From: Planktomarina sp.
GTDB taxonomy: Bacteria; Pseudomonadota; Alphaproteobacteria; Rhodobacterales; Rhodobacteraceae
Length of the DNA stretch: 16,908 nucleotides
Assembly (NCBI GenBank): GCA_022425445.1
Contig: JAKMFM010000183.1
Coordinates: 1 to 16,908 of the forward strand
Direction: 5' to 3'
This document shows, in pieces, positions 7,842 to 15,063 of the stretch (positions are counted from its first letter, which is position 1; every line of letters begins with the position of its first letter). Both the position numbers and the translations under genes were made by a program. Under the pieces are notes generated by a model. That model searched no databases and was not told the origin of the DNA. It saw only the letters and a list, made by a program, of their open reading frames with translations.

Positions 7842-9313
7842 GTCAAAGTGAGGTCGCTTAAGATCGCCGCGGCCGCATGCTTGGCGGAGAGTGTCGCCAT
7901 CGGCACCCCGGCACCCGGATGCGCTCCCCCGCCCACCAGATAGAGCCCCTTGGTTTTCGTTCTGACCGTTGGGCGCGCAAAGGCCGCCATCATGCCGTGC
8001 GGAGATCGCCCGTAAAGGGATCCTTCCGAGCCCGGAAACATCTGCGCGAAATCCTCGGCCATCGTTAGCGTGTTGGCCGGTGGGCGCGGTGTGAAGCTCA
8101 GCCCGTGACGCGTGAGGTGATCTAGAAATATTGTCTGACATTGTTCGCGAACCTTCTGTGAGGGGACCGTCGTTTGAGCGCTGGGCGGATGGTTTAGAAT
8201 AATTTCAAAGCGCTCTTGCCCACTTGGCGTTTGGGATCCAAACCTGTCCTGGGCACAGATATAGAGCGTAGGATCATGTTGGGGAGCGCCCTGCGCCAAT
8301 GGCCGATACTCCTGATCTGGATCTGCTGCGAAAAGCACGTTATGCGCGGCAAGCGGCAGGCCCTCTACTTGTGCCGCGAAGCTCATGACATGGGCCGAAA
8401 GACTACGCGGCATCGTGGCCTGGGTGGTGGTGGCGGTGCTGGCCTCTGGCCCCAAAAAACCGCGGGTCAGGGCATTTGGATCTCCGTTGAACAGAACAGC
8501 ATCACAGGAAATCAAACGGCCATCACATTCAAGTTGATATCTGCCATCGTCTGTGCTCTCAAATTTTCTAACAAAACTTTCATAATGAAATTCAGCGCCC
8601 AAATCTTGAGCGCAGGCCTCCATGCCAAAGGCCAATTGCCTCATACCACCTTTCACATGCCAAACCCCCAGGCTTTCGACATGCCAGATCAAAGCAAGTA
8701 ACGCAGGCGAGGCCTGCGGCAGGCCACCGATATAGGTCGCATAACGCGCAAAGAGTTGTGCCAGACGCGGATCGGAAAACCGATGCGCAAGGGACTGGGC
8801 CAGAGACCGCAGAGGATCCATCCTGATAATGGTTCGAGGAGATTTCAAAATCACCGGAATCATCTTCCGCAAAGCTGGCGTTGCGGCTTGCATCATCGGT
8901 TCATTGAGCTGCTCAAACAGGTGCTGGGCGTCGCGCGAAAATCTGTGAAACTCAACCGCCGCCGCCGCCCCAAAACTGTGCCGCACATTTTCCAAACTGG
9001 CTTGCGGATCGCGCATGAGATCCAAGCGTGTACCATCGCTCCAAAAATGTCGGGCCAAGATGTCTTCTTGTGTCAATGTGGCGTAATCTGCCAATTGGCG
9101 GCCAACGTCACGAAATAACACCTCAAAAACTGGTTTCATTGTTAAAACAGTTGGGCCAGCATCGATCATACCTGCGGCGGAGTGCAAGCTGCGCATTTTG
9201 CCGCCAGGAGTCGCCTGACGTTCCAGAACTGTCACCTTTACCCCGCCGTGGGCCAGTCGCATTGCGGCCGCGAGGCCACCGATGCCAGCTCCGATAATGG
9301 CGACATGCTTCAT
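7838..9313 (-). CDS. crtD: 1-hydroxycarotenoid 3,4-desaturase CrtD
   Basis: This 491-residue FAD-dependent desaturase is a paralogue of CrtI. It introduces the 3,4 double bond into 1-hydroxyneurosporene-type intermediates between CrtC and CrtF. The N-terminal FAD fold is IIGAGIGGLAAAMRLA (Gly8, Gly10, Gly13), followed by ERQATPGGKM. The C-terminal signature is GLYLVGGGAHPGAGVPMAT. Being second in the spheroidene branch beside crtC separates it from crtI. The start is ATG 9313, backed by a consensus AAGGAGG eight bases upstream; a GTG at 9331 in the same frame overlaps that site and is rejected. It is first in the crtD-crtC operon and divergent from crtE. Confidence 0.95.
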   Translation of the reverse strand: MKHVAIIGAGIGGLAAAMRLAHGGVKVTVLERQATPGGKMRSLHSAAGMIDAGPTVLTMKPVFEVLFRDVGRQLADYATLTQEDILARHFWSDGTRLDLMRDPQASLENVRHSFGAAAAVEFHRFSRDAQHLFEQLNEPMMQAATPALRKMIPVILKSPRTIIRMDPLRSLAQSLAHRFSDPRLAQLFARYATYIGGLPQASPALLALIWHVESLGVWHVKGGMRQLAFGMEACAQDLGAEFHYESFVRKFESTDDGRYQLECDGRLISCDAVLFNGDPNALTRGFLGPEASTATTTQATMPRSLSAHVMSFAAQVEGLPLAAHNVLFAADPDQEYRPLAQGAPQHDPTLYICAQDRFGSQTPSGQERFEIILNHPPSAQTTVPSQKVREQCQTIFLDHLTRHGLSFTPRPPANTLTMAEDFAQMFPGSEGSLYGRSPHGMMAAFARPTVRTKTKGLYLVGGGAHPGAGVPMATLSAKHAAAAILSDLTLT

Positions 9314-9321
9314 CTCACAGG

Positions 9322-9328
9322 CCTCCTT
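9322..9328 (-). promoter_or_regulatory. Ribosome binding site of crtD
   Basis: The minus strand reads AAGGAGG with an eight-base spacer to ATG 9313. It is the best Shine-Dalgarno in the window and decides the crtD start over the in-frame GTG at 9331. Confidence 0.85.
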
Positions 9329-9359
9329 CACAGCTTTCGATTGACAGATCCGCTTGATG

Positions 9360-9377
9360 TGTCCATTCTAGTTTACA
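9360..9377. promoter_or_regulatory. PpsR/CrtJ-type operator, crtD/crtE site 1
   Basis: Exact TGT-N12-ACA match, TGTCCATTCTAGTTTACA. It overlaps the proposed crtD -10 element. It is separated by only seven bases from a second site, the close pairing typical of cooperative PpsR/CrtJ binding in Rhodobacter. Confidence 0.85.
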
Positions 9378-9393
9378 TTACATATGTCATCAA
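9365..9393 (-). promoter_or_regulatory. Putative crtD promoter
   Basis: On the minus strand, TTGATG (9393-9388) is followed by a 17-base spacer and TAGAAT (9370-9365), a good sigma-70-like pair with optimal spacing. The -35 lies in one TGT-N12-ACA operator (9385-9402) and the -10 in the other (9360-9377), so a cooperatively bound PpsR would cover both elements. The predicted leader to the crtD ATG is about 45 bases. No equally clear crtE promoter was seen on the plus strand. Confidence 0.6.
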
Positions 9394-9402
9394 GAGATTA
9401 CA
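9385..9402. promoter_or_regulatory. PpsR/CrtJ-type operator, crtD/crtE site 2
   Basis: Exact TGT-N12-ACA match, TGTCATCAAGAGATTACA, overlapping the proposed crtD -35 and ending 34 bp before the chosen crtE ATG. Together with site 1 it should control both divergent operons, including the long crtE-to-puf transcript. Confidence 0.85.
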
Positions 9403-9436
9403 TTTTTGAATGGCTATTCAATGTGAGGACGAGATC

Positions 9437-10324
9437 ATGGGGTTTAAAACCCGAATTGAAACGGCGATATCTGACGCCGTAAGCTTGGGGCAAACCGCCC
9501 CGTCCCCTGCCAAACTTGCCTCTGCATTGCACTATGCGGTCAGCCCCGGTGGCGCGCGTATTCGCCCAACCATCTTGATGAGTGTCGCCACGGCCTGCGG
9601 TGATGATCGTCCCGAATTGACTAATGCGGCCGCAGCTGCGTTAGAATGTATCCACTGCGCCTCTTTGGTGCATGATGATTTGCCATGCTTTGACGATGCC
9701 GAAACCCGGCGGGGCAAACCCTCCCTCCATCGTGCCTACGGCGAGCCGCTTGCGGTTTTGGCTGGCGACAGTCTCATTGTCATGGCTTTTCAAATTCTCA
9801 CGCGCCACGCATCCATAGATCCAGAGCGCGCGATTGGGTTGATGAGTATCCTGGCCAAGCAGACCGGAATGCCCAATGGCATATGCGCAGGACAGGGCTG
9901 GGAAAGTGAACAGAAAATAGATTTGCGCGCCTATCACAGAGCAAAAACTGGCGCCCTTTTCGTTGCAGCAACACAAATGGGTGCAATTGCAGCTGGCCAA
10001 GATGGCGGGCAATGGGATGAGCTGGGATCGCGCATTGGCGAAGCCTTTCAGGTGGCCGATGACCTACGCGATGCTCTTTACAGTGAGGCCGAATTGGGCA
10101 AGCCCGCTGGACAAGACGACCTACATGGCCGGCCAAACGCGGTTGCAGAATATGGTATCGAAGGCGCGATTTCGCATATGAAAAATATCTTAGGCGGCGC
10201 AATCTCTTCTATACCATGCTGCCCCGGCGAAGCCATGTTGGCCAAAATGGTCAATGCGCAAGCTGAGATGTTAACGCCCGTGAAATGGCGCAGCAAACAC
10301 TCAAATCTTCACCCGGGTGAGTGA
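9437..10324 (+). CDS. crtE: Geranylgeranyl diphosphate synthase CrtE
   Basis: This 295-residue polyprenyl synthase makes C20 geranylgeranyl-PP for carotenoids and for the bacteriochlorophyll tail. The first aspartate-rich motif is HDDLPCFDD (Asp80, Asp81, Asp86) and the second is QVADDLRD (Asp208, Asp209, Asp212). GGARIRP at 38-44 and the KTGALF segment fit the family. ATG 9437 is preferred over an in-frame ATG at 9410 because GAGGA lies seven bases before 9437 and the resulting length is close to the usual 288-289. It heads the superoperon crtE-crtF-bchCXYZ-pufQB. The stop shares a base with the crtF ATG (TGATG). Confidence 0.95.
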   Translation: MGFKTRIETAISDAVSLGQTAPSPAKLASALHYAVSPGGARIRPTILMSVATACGDDRPELTNAAAAALECIHCASLVHDDLPCFDDAETRRGKPSLHRAYGEPLAVLAGDSLIVMAFQILTRHASIDPERAIGLMSILAKQTGMPNGICAGQGWESEQKIDLRAYHRAKTGALFVAATQMGAIAAGQDGGQWDELGSRIGEAFQVADDLRDALYSEAELGKPAGQDDLHGRPNAVAEYGIEGAISHMKNILGGAISSIPCCPGEAMLAKMVNAQAEMLTPVKWRSKHSNLHPGE

Positions 10325-11451
10325 TGCGCGGTGAGCATGAGGCTGGCGCGTGGTATGGGATTGGGGGCTGGTCAAACCGTCTGATTGCTTCGCGCAGATT
10401 CCAAAAATGGGCAGCGAAAAATTTCTTGACCCGTCGGATGGTGCGACGTGAAGGCGCTGCTTTATTTGATCTTTTGGCAGGGTTTTGCCATTCACAAATT
10501 CTCATGGCACTGGTGCAATTCGACATCTTCAACCTCCTGTTAAAGGGCCCAAAAACACTTGAAGAGCTCGCCGAGATTTGTAGGGTGCCACCGGATCGGA
10601 TGGCAATTTTGTTGCGGGCGGCTGTGGCCTTAAAACTGCTGCGCTCACAGCGCGGTGAGCGCTTTGCGCTCAGCAAGACCAGCGCAGCCTTGCTAGGAGT
10701 TCCAGGCCTAAGTGATATGATCCGGCACCACGATGTCCTCTACCGCGATCTGCGTGATCCAGCGGCCTTTTTTCGAGGCGATACACAGACAGAGCTGGCC
10801 GATTTTTGGCCTTATGTTTTTGGTGGCGAGATGGAGCCGCAAACGGCCAAAACCTATTCTGACTTGATGGCTCGCAGCCAAGAATTGGTCGCAGAAGATA
10901 CGCTGCGCAGCCTGGATCTCTCTACCGTGGATACCTTGCTTGATGTGGGCGGTGGCTCCGGCGCTTTTCTGAAGCAGGTCGGCCAGGCGCATCCACATGT
11001 GAAGTTAATGTTGTTTGACCTGGAGCAGGTCGCACCCACTGCCGCACCGAGATTCGCAGCCGCCGGCATGGACGATCGCGCGCAGATCGCCTGTGGGTCA
11101 TTCAAAACTGACCTAATTCCCAAGGGGGCCGATTCTATCAGCCTGATACGGGTTTTATACGACCATACCGATGAGACGGTGACGATGCTTTTGGCAAAAT
11201 GTTGGGACAGCTTGCCTGTGGGTGGACGACTGTTCATCTCTGAACCCATGTCAGGGGGCGCGCGCCCAGAACCAGCGGGAGATGTCTATTTCGCCCTGTA
11301 TACATTGGCGATGCGCACAGGAAAAACGCGCTCTATTCAGGAAATTTCGTCGCTTTGCCGTCAAGCCGGCTTTGAGGTCACCAAGACTCCGAAACCGGCT
11401 CGCCCCTTCGTCACGCGCTGTTTAGAGGCCCACAAGCTCGCCCCTCTATAA
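10324..11451 (+). CDS. crtF: Demethylspheroidene O-methyltransferase CrtF
   Basis: This protein of about 375 residues is a SAM-dependent O-methyltransferase that methylates the C-1 hydroxyl of demethylspheroidene to give spheroidene. It has a winged-helix dimerisation region near residues 45-120 (HSQILMALVQFDIFNLLL, then GPKTLEELAEICRVPPDRM) and a Rossmann domain with SAM motif I DVGGGSG at about 207-213. GGRLFISEPMSGG and CRQAGF toward the C-terminus are also family features. The start is ATG 10324, sharing a base with the crtE stop; GTG 10321 (GTGA overlap) is an equally possible start that adds one residue. The Shine-Dalgarno is poor, so coupling to crtE is likely. It is followed by a two-operator promoter region before bchC. 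Confidence 0.94.
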   Translation: MRGEHEAGAWYGIGGWSNRLIASRRFQKWAAKNFLTRRMVRREGAALFDLLAGFCHSQILMALVQFDIFNLLLKGPKTLEELAEICRVPPDRMAILLRAAVALKLLRSQRGERFALSKTSAALLGVPGLSDMIRHHDVLYRDLRDPAAFFRGDTQTELADFWPYVFGGEMEPQTAKTYSDLMARSQELVAEDTLRSLDLSTVDTLLDVGGGSGAFLKQVGQAHPHVKLMLFDLEQVAPTAAPRFAAAGMDDRAQIACGSFKTDLIPKGADSISLIRVLYDHTDETVTMLLAKCWDSLPVGGRLFISEPMSGGARPEPAGDVYFALYTLAMRTGKTRSIQEISSLCRQAGFEVTKTPKPARPFVTRCLEAHKLAPL

Positions 11452-11452
11452 T

Positions 11453-11470
11453 TGTCAATATTAGTTGACA
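11453..11470. promoter_or_regulatory. PpsR/CrtJ-type operator, bchC upstream site
   Basis: TGTCAATATTAGTTGACA fits TGT-N12-ACA and is a near-perfect palindrome (TGTCAA and TTGACA arms). It starts two bases after the crtF stop and contains the -35 hexamer of the bchC promoter. Confidence 0.88.
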
Positions 11471-11493
11471 GTTAAAAATGTCACTTTTAAAGT
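11465..11493 (+). promoter_or_regulatory. bchC internal promoter
   Basis: A consensus TTGACA (11465-11470), a 17-base spacer and TAAAGT (11488-11493, four of six matches). It gives a predicted leader of roughly 55 bases to the bchC start. Each hexamer lies in one PpsR-type operator. This would let bchCXYZ and puf be transcribed independently of crtEF. Confidence 0.72.
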
Positions 11494-11496
11494 ACA
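11479..11496. promoter_or_regulatory. PpsR/CrtJ-type operator, bchC downstream site
   Basis: TGTCACTTTTAAAGTACA fits TGT-N12-ACA and lies exactly eight bases after the upstream operator. It overlaps the -10 hexamer. Paired operators eight bases apart over -35 and -10 are the arrangement described for the Rhodobacter bchC promoter. Confidence 0.88.
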
Positions 11497-11556
11497 GTGT
11501 ATGAAAGATTTCGGACTGGCATGTGCCCCGTCATGAAATCCAAAGGGAGTTTTATT

Positions 11557-12498
11557 GTGCAGACAACTGCTATCGTCTTAAATGGGCCCAGAGACATCGG
11601 TCTCGATACGCTCAATGTGGCTGCGCCGCAGGCGAAAGACTTGGTTGTGCAAATTAAGCATTCTGGCATCTCCACAGGAACTGAAAAACTGTTTTGGTCC
11701 GGGCAAATGCCACCCTTCCCAGGCATGGGGTATCCCCTGGTGCCGGGATATGAGGCCACTGGCGAAGTGGTTGAAGCGCCGCAATCTAGCGCCTTTAAAG
11801 CCGGGGATACGGTCTTTGTACCGGGCGCCAACTGCTATGATGGCGCTTTCGGACTTTTTGGCGGTGCCGCACGTTATTTGGTCAGCAATGAAGATCGCGT
11901 TACAAAATTGGATGGGGCTATGGGCGCCGAAGGGGCTTTATTGGCCCTAGCTGCCACTGCGCGGCACGCCATGGCTGGACCTGGAAAATCCGTCCCAGAT
12001 TTAATCATAGGTCACGGTGTCTTGGGACGGTTATTGGCCCGCCTCACCGTCGCCGCTGGCGCACCGTCACCAACAGTTTGGGAAATTGACCCTGCCCGCC
12101 GCATGGGCGCCAAGGGCTATCAGGTAGTGGCACCAGAAGATGATCCAAGAAAAGATTACAAATCTATCTATGATGCGTCCGGTTCCACTGAGGTCCTGGC
12201 TCAATTGATTGGACGCCTGTCCAAAGGCGGCGAGATTGTCCTGGCTGGCTTTTACACCGACCCCATAAGCTTTGCCTTTCCACCAGCCTTTATGAAAGAA
12301 GCCAAATTTCGCGTGGCCGCAGAATGGGACCGCGATGACCTAACCGCAACGCGTGCATTGGTTGAGAGCGGCGCTCTGAGCCTTAGCGAGTTGATCACAC
12401 ATTCATCATCAGCAGCCGATGCGCCCGAGGCCTATCAAACAGCCTTTCAGGATTCGTCATGTTTGAAAATGATGCTCAATTGGGAGAAACCGTCGTGA
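11557..12498 (+). CDS. bchC: 3-hydroxyethyl bacteriochlorophyllide a dehydrogenase BchC
   Basis: This 313-residue medium-chain dehydrogenase-like protein oxidises the 3-(1-hydroxyethyl) group to the 3-acetyl group of bacteriochlorophyllide a. It has the GroES-like N-terminal half (SGISTGTEKLFWSGQMP, PGYEATGEVVE) and a nucleotide-binding segment GHGVLG near residues 152-157, with an acidic residue after the next strand (VWEIDPARR). The start is GTG 11557: GGGAG lies seven bases upstream and the N-terminus then reads as the family's (V/M)QTTAIVLNGPRDIGL. The longer frame starting at GTG 11497 would place translation right at the promoter and is rejected. The stop overlaps the bchX GTG (GTGA). 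Expression is probably repressed by PpsR through the two sites upstream. Confidence 0.95.
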   Translation: MQTTAIVLNGPRDIGLDTLNVAAPQAKDLVVQIKHSGISTGTEKLFWSGQMPPFPGMGYPLVPGYEATGEVVEAPQSSAFKAGDTVFVPGANCYDGAFGLFGGAARYLVSNEDRVTKLDGAMGAEGALLALAATARHAMAGPGKSVPDLIIGHGVLGRLLARLTVAAGAPSPTVWEIDPARRMGAKGYQVVAPEDDPRKDYKSIYDASGSTEVLAQLIGRLSKGGEIVLAGFYTDPISFAFPPAFMKEAKFRVAAEWDRDDLTATRALVESGALSLSELITHSSSAADAPEAYQTAFQDSSCLKMMLNWEKPS

Positions 12499-13499
12499 AA
12501 GATGAAGTGCCAAATCTAAAAAATTTCGATCAGCGTTTGCGAGATGAGGCCCATGAAGATATCTCTCTTGAGGTGCCTCAGGGCGAACCTACGAGCAAAA
12601 CTCAAATTATCGCCATCTATGGAAAAGGCGGCATCGGCAAATCTTTCACCCTCGCCAATTTGAGCCATATGATGGCCGAGCAAGGCAAGCGGGTGTTGCT
12701 GATTGGATGCGATCCGAAATCAGACACAACATCCCTGCTCTTCGGCGGTAAGGCCTGTCCTACGATCATTGAAACCTCCGGCCAAAAGAAAATTGCTGGA
12801 GAGGAAGTGAAAATTGGCGACGTGTGTTTCAAACGTGGCGGCGTGTTTGCCATGGAGCTCGGCGGCCCGGAGGTTGGACGCGGATGCGGCGGCCGCGGAA
12901 TTATTCACGGATTCGAATTGCTGGAAAAATTGGGGTTCCACGATTGGGATTTCGACTATGTTCTGCTCGATTTCTTGGGCGACGTTGTCTGTGGCGGATT
13001 CGGCCTGCCCATCGCCCGCGATATGGCACAAAAGGTCATCCTGGTGGCCTCCAATGACCTGCAATCTCTTTACGTGGCCAATAACGTTTGCTCAGCGGTT
13101 GAATATTTCCGCAAACTTGGCGGAAACGTCGGTGTCGCTGGGTTGGTTATCAACAAGGATGATGGCAGCGGTGAAGCCGCGGCCTTTGCCAAAGCCGTCG
13201 ATATCCCGATTTTGGCAGCGATTCCCCAAGATGATGATCTGCGTAAAAAATCGGCAAACTATCAGATTGTTGGAACCGCTGAATCGCAATGGGGTGGCTT
13301 GTTTGGCCAGTTGGGAGAGGCCGTTGGCCTTGCGCCGCCCGTGCGCCCAACTCCTCTGGATCAAGATGGTCTTTTGAGCCTGTTTGACGCCAAAGACACG
13401 GGTGGCGATTATCAATTGGTACCCGCAACAGACATGGATATGCGCGGGAAAAAAGCCGCGCCCCGCGCAAGTTTAGAAGTGGTCTATGATGATGTCTGA
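12495..13499 (+). CDS. bchX: Chlorophyllide a oxidoreductase iron protein BchX
   Basis: This 334-residue NifH-like ATPase is the electron donor of chlorophyllide a oxidoreductase (COR). COR reduces the C7=C8 double bond of ring B. The P-loop is GKGGIGKSF at residues 43-51, and the lone Phe after GKS differs from the Thr of NifH and BchL. Two cysteines for the dimer-bridging [4Fe-4S] cluster are Cys131 (GRGCGGRG) and Cys166 (DVVCGGF). I chose GTG 12495: GGGAG is eight bases upstream, it overlaps the bchC stop as GTGA, and the length fits (333 in Rhodobacter). ATG 12459 would add 12 residues. The last bases overlap the bchY start region. Confidence 0.96.
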   Translation: MKDEVPNLKNFDQRLRDEAHEDISLEVPQGEPTSKTQIIAIYGKGGIGKSFTLANLSHMMAEQGKRVLLIGCDPKSDTTSLLFGGKACPTIIETSGQKKIAGEEVKIGDVCFKRGGVFAMELGGPEVGRGCGGRGIIHGFELLEKLGFHDWDFDYVLLDFLGDVVCGGFGLPIARDMAQKVILVASNDLQSLYVANNVCSAVEYFRKLGGNVGVAGLVINKDDGSGEAAAFAKAVDIPILAAIPQDDDLRKKSANYQIVGTAESQWGGLFGQLGEAVGLAPPVRPTPLDQDGLLSLFDAKDTGGDYQLVPATDMDMRGKKAAPRASLEVVYDDV

Positions 13500-15063
13500 G
13501 GCCGATCGCCAGGGGTTTGACGTCAGTTTCGATGCCTCTGGCACACTGCAAGTCATTGAAGCCAGCGAAACGTCCAAGGCTGTGGCGGCAGAGGGCGGAT
13601 GTTCCGCTGGGATAGATACGCTTCAGGCGGCCGCGCGCGCAGCCGGAAAATCAGAAATTCTCGACCAATACGCCAAAGATTACCCGCAGGGACCGCACGA
13701 AAAACCACAAAGCATGTGCCCTGCCTTTGGGTCACTGCGGGTCGGTCTGCGCATGAAACGCACGACAACAATATTAAGCGGATCAGCCTGCTGCGTTTAT
13801 GGTCTGACATTTGTGTCGCATTTCTATGGGGCACGGCGCTCGGTGGGCTATGTGCCGTTCAACTCGGAAACCCTGGTCACAGGCAAGCTGTTTGAAGATA
13901 TTCGCGAAGCGGTCCATGATATCGCAGATCCCGAAAAGCTTGATGCGATTATTGTTACAAATTTATGTGTGCCAACCGCTTCCGGTGTGCCATTACGTCT
14001 CTTACCAGAACAGATCAATGGCGTGCGGATTGTTGGCATAGATGTGCCCGGCTTTGGTATTCCAACTCATGCAGAGGCCAAGGACGTGCTGTCCGGGGCT
14101 ATGCTAAACTATGCCCGCAAAGAGATCGCCGCCGGCCCGGTGCCAATGCCCGCCATGGGCAAATCGGACCGGCCCACGGTCAGCCTTCTGGGTGAAATGT
14201 TCCCAGCAGATCCGATGGTCATTGGGCAAATGCTGGCGCCTCTCGGTCTGGCAGCAGGCACGGTTGTGCCATGTCGCGAATGGCGCGAACTTTATTCCGC
14301 TTTGGACTGCGGGGCGGTGGCGGCCATTCACCCATTTTACACCGCCAGCATCCGTGAATTTGAAGCCGCAGGTCGTCCCATTGTCGGCTCAGCGCCCGTC
14401 GGCGTCGAAGGCACAATCGCTTGGATTGCCGCAATTGGTGAGGCTTTCGCGCTTCCAGCAGATGTCATTGCAGCGGCACAAAATCAATTTGTTCCTCAAA
14501 TTAGCGCGGCCCTGAAGCAAGCACCGATCCAGGGCACAATAACCTTATCAGGCTATGAGGGCAGTGAGCTATTGGTGGCCCGCCTACTGATCGAAAGCGG
14601 TGCAGATGTTCCCTATGTGGGCACGGCCTGTCCGAAAACACACTGGTCGGCACAAGATGCACAATGGCTCGAATCCCACGGGGTAAAAGTGAAATTTCGC
14701 GCCTCTTTGGAAGATGATTGCGCGGCGATGGAAGCCATTCGTCCAGATTTGGCCATTGGCACGACTCCCGTTGTTCAAAAGGGCAAGGAGCTGGGAATAC
14801 CCTCGCTATATTTCACAAATTTAATTTCCGCACGGCCTTTGATGGGTGCTGCGGGCGCCGGCTCATTGGCAAAGGTAATCAACGCGGCCATGGCAAACAA
14901 GGCCAGGATGGATCACATGCGCTCCTTCTTTGAGGGTGTAGGTCAGGGCGATACTGGCGGAATTTGGGCCGGTAAACCCAACCTACAACCAAATTTCCGC
15001 GCGGTGAATCTCAAAAAGCTTGAGAAAAAAGCCCGAGCGGCCAAAGCGGCGGAGATGATTTAA
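13486..15063 (+). CDS. bchY: Chlorophyllide a oxidoreductase subunit BchY
   Basis: BchY is a NifD-like subunit of the BchYZ catalytic component of COR, 525 residues from the first of three consecutive ATGs (13486, 13489, 13492). The exact start is open; AGAAG lies six bases before 13486. Cys78 (SMCPAF), Cys103 (SACCVYG) and Cys161 (VTNLC) have the spacing of the three BchY ligands I recall being reported for the BchYZ [4Fe-4S] cluster of Roseobacter denitrificans, offset by a constant 16 residues. The region before residue 70 is poorly conserved and includes an extra GGCSAG cysteine (Cys39). The gene overlaps the bchX end by 8-14 bases and the bchZ ATG by one (TAATG). Confidence 0.95.
   Translation: MMMSEADRQGFDVSFDASGTLQVIEASETSKAVAAEGGCSAGIDTLQAAARAAGKSEILDQYAKDYPQGPHEKPQSMCPAFGSLRVGLRMKRTTTILSGSACCVYGLTFVSHFYGARRSVGYVPFNSETLVTGKLFEDIREAVHDIADPEKLDAIIVTNLCVPTASGVPLRLLPEQINGVRIVGIDVPGFGIPTHAEAKDVLSGAMLNYARKEIAAGPVPMPAMGKSDRPTVSLLGEMFPADPMVIGQMLAPLGLAAGTVVPCREWRELYSALDCGAVAAIHPFYTASIREFEAAGRPIVGSAPVGVEGTIAWIAAIGEAFALPADVIAAAQNQFVPQISAALKQAPIQGTITLSGYEGSELLVARLLIESGADVPYVGTACPKTHWSAQDAQWLESHGVKVKFRASLEDDCAAMEAIRPDLAIGTTPVVQKGKELGIPSLYFTNLISARPLMGAAGAGSLAKVINAAMANKARMDHMRSFFEGVGQGDTGGIWAGKPNLQPNFRAVNLKKLEKKARAAKAAEMI

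Noticed and set aside
7842..8141. crtC starting at ATG 8141
   Set aside because: This would overlap crtD by 300 bases, and the added residues look like an out-of-frame reading of the CrtD C-terminus, including its conserved FAD-binding tail.
11497..11556. Longer bchC starting at GTG 11497
   Set aside because: It would start translation at the promoter itself. GTG 11557 has GGGAG at seven bases and gives the family N-terminus.
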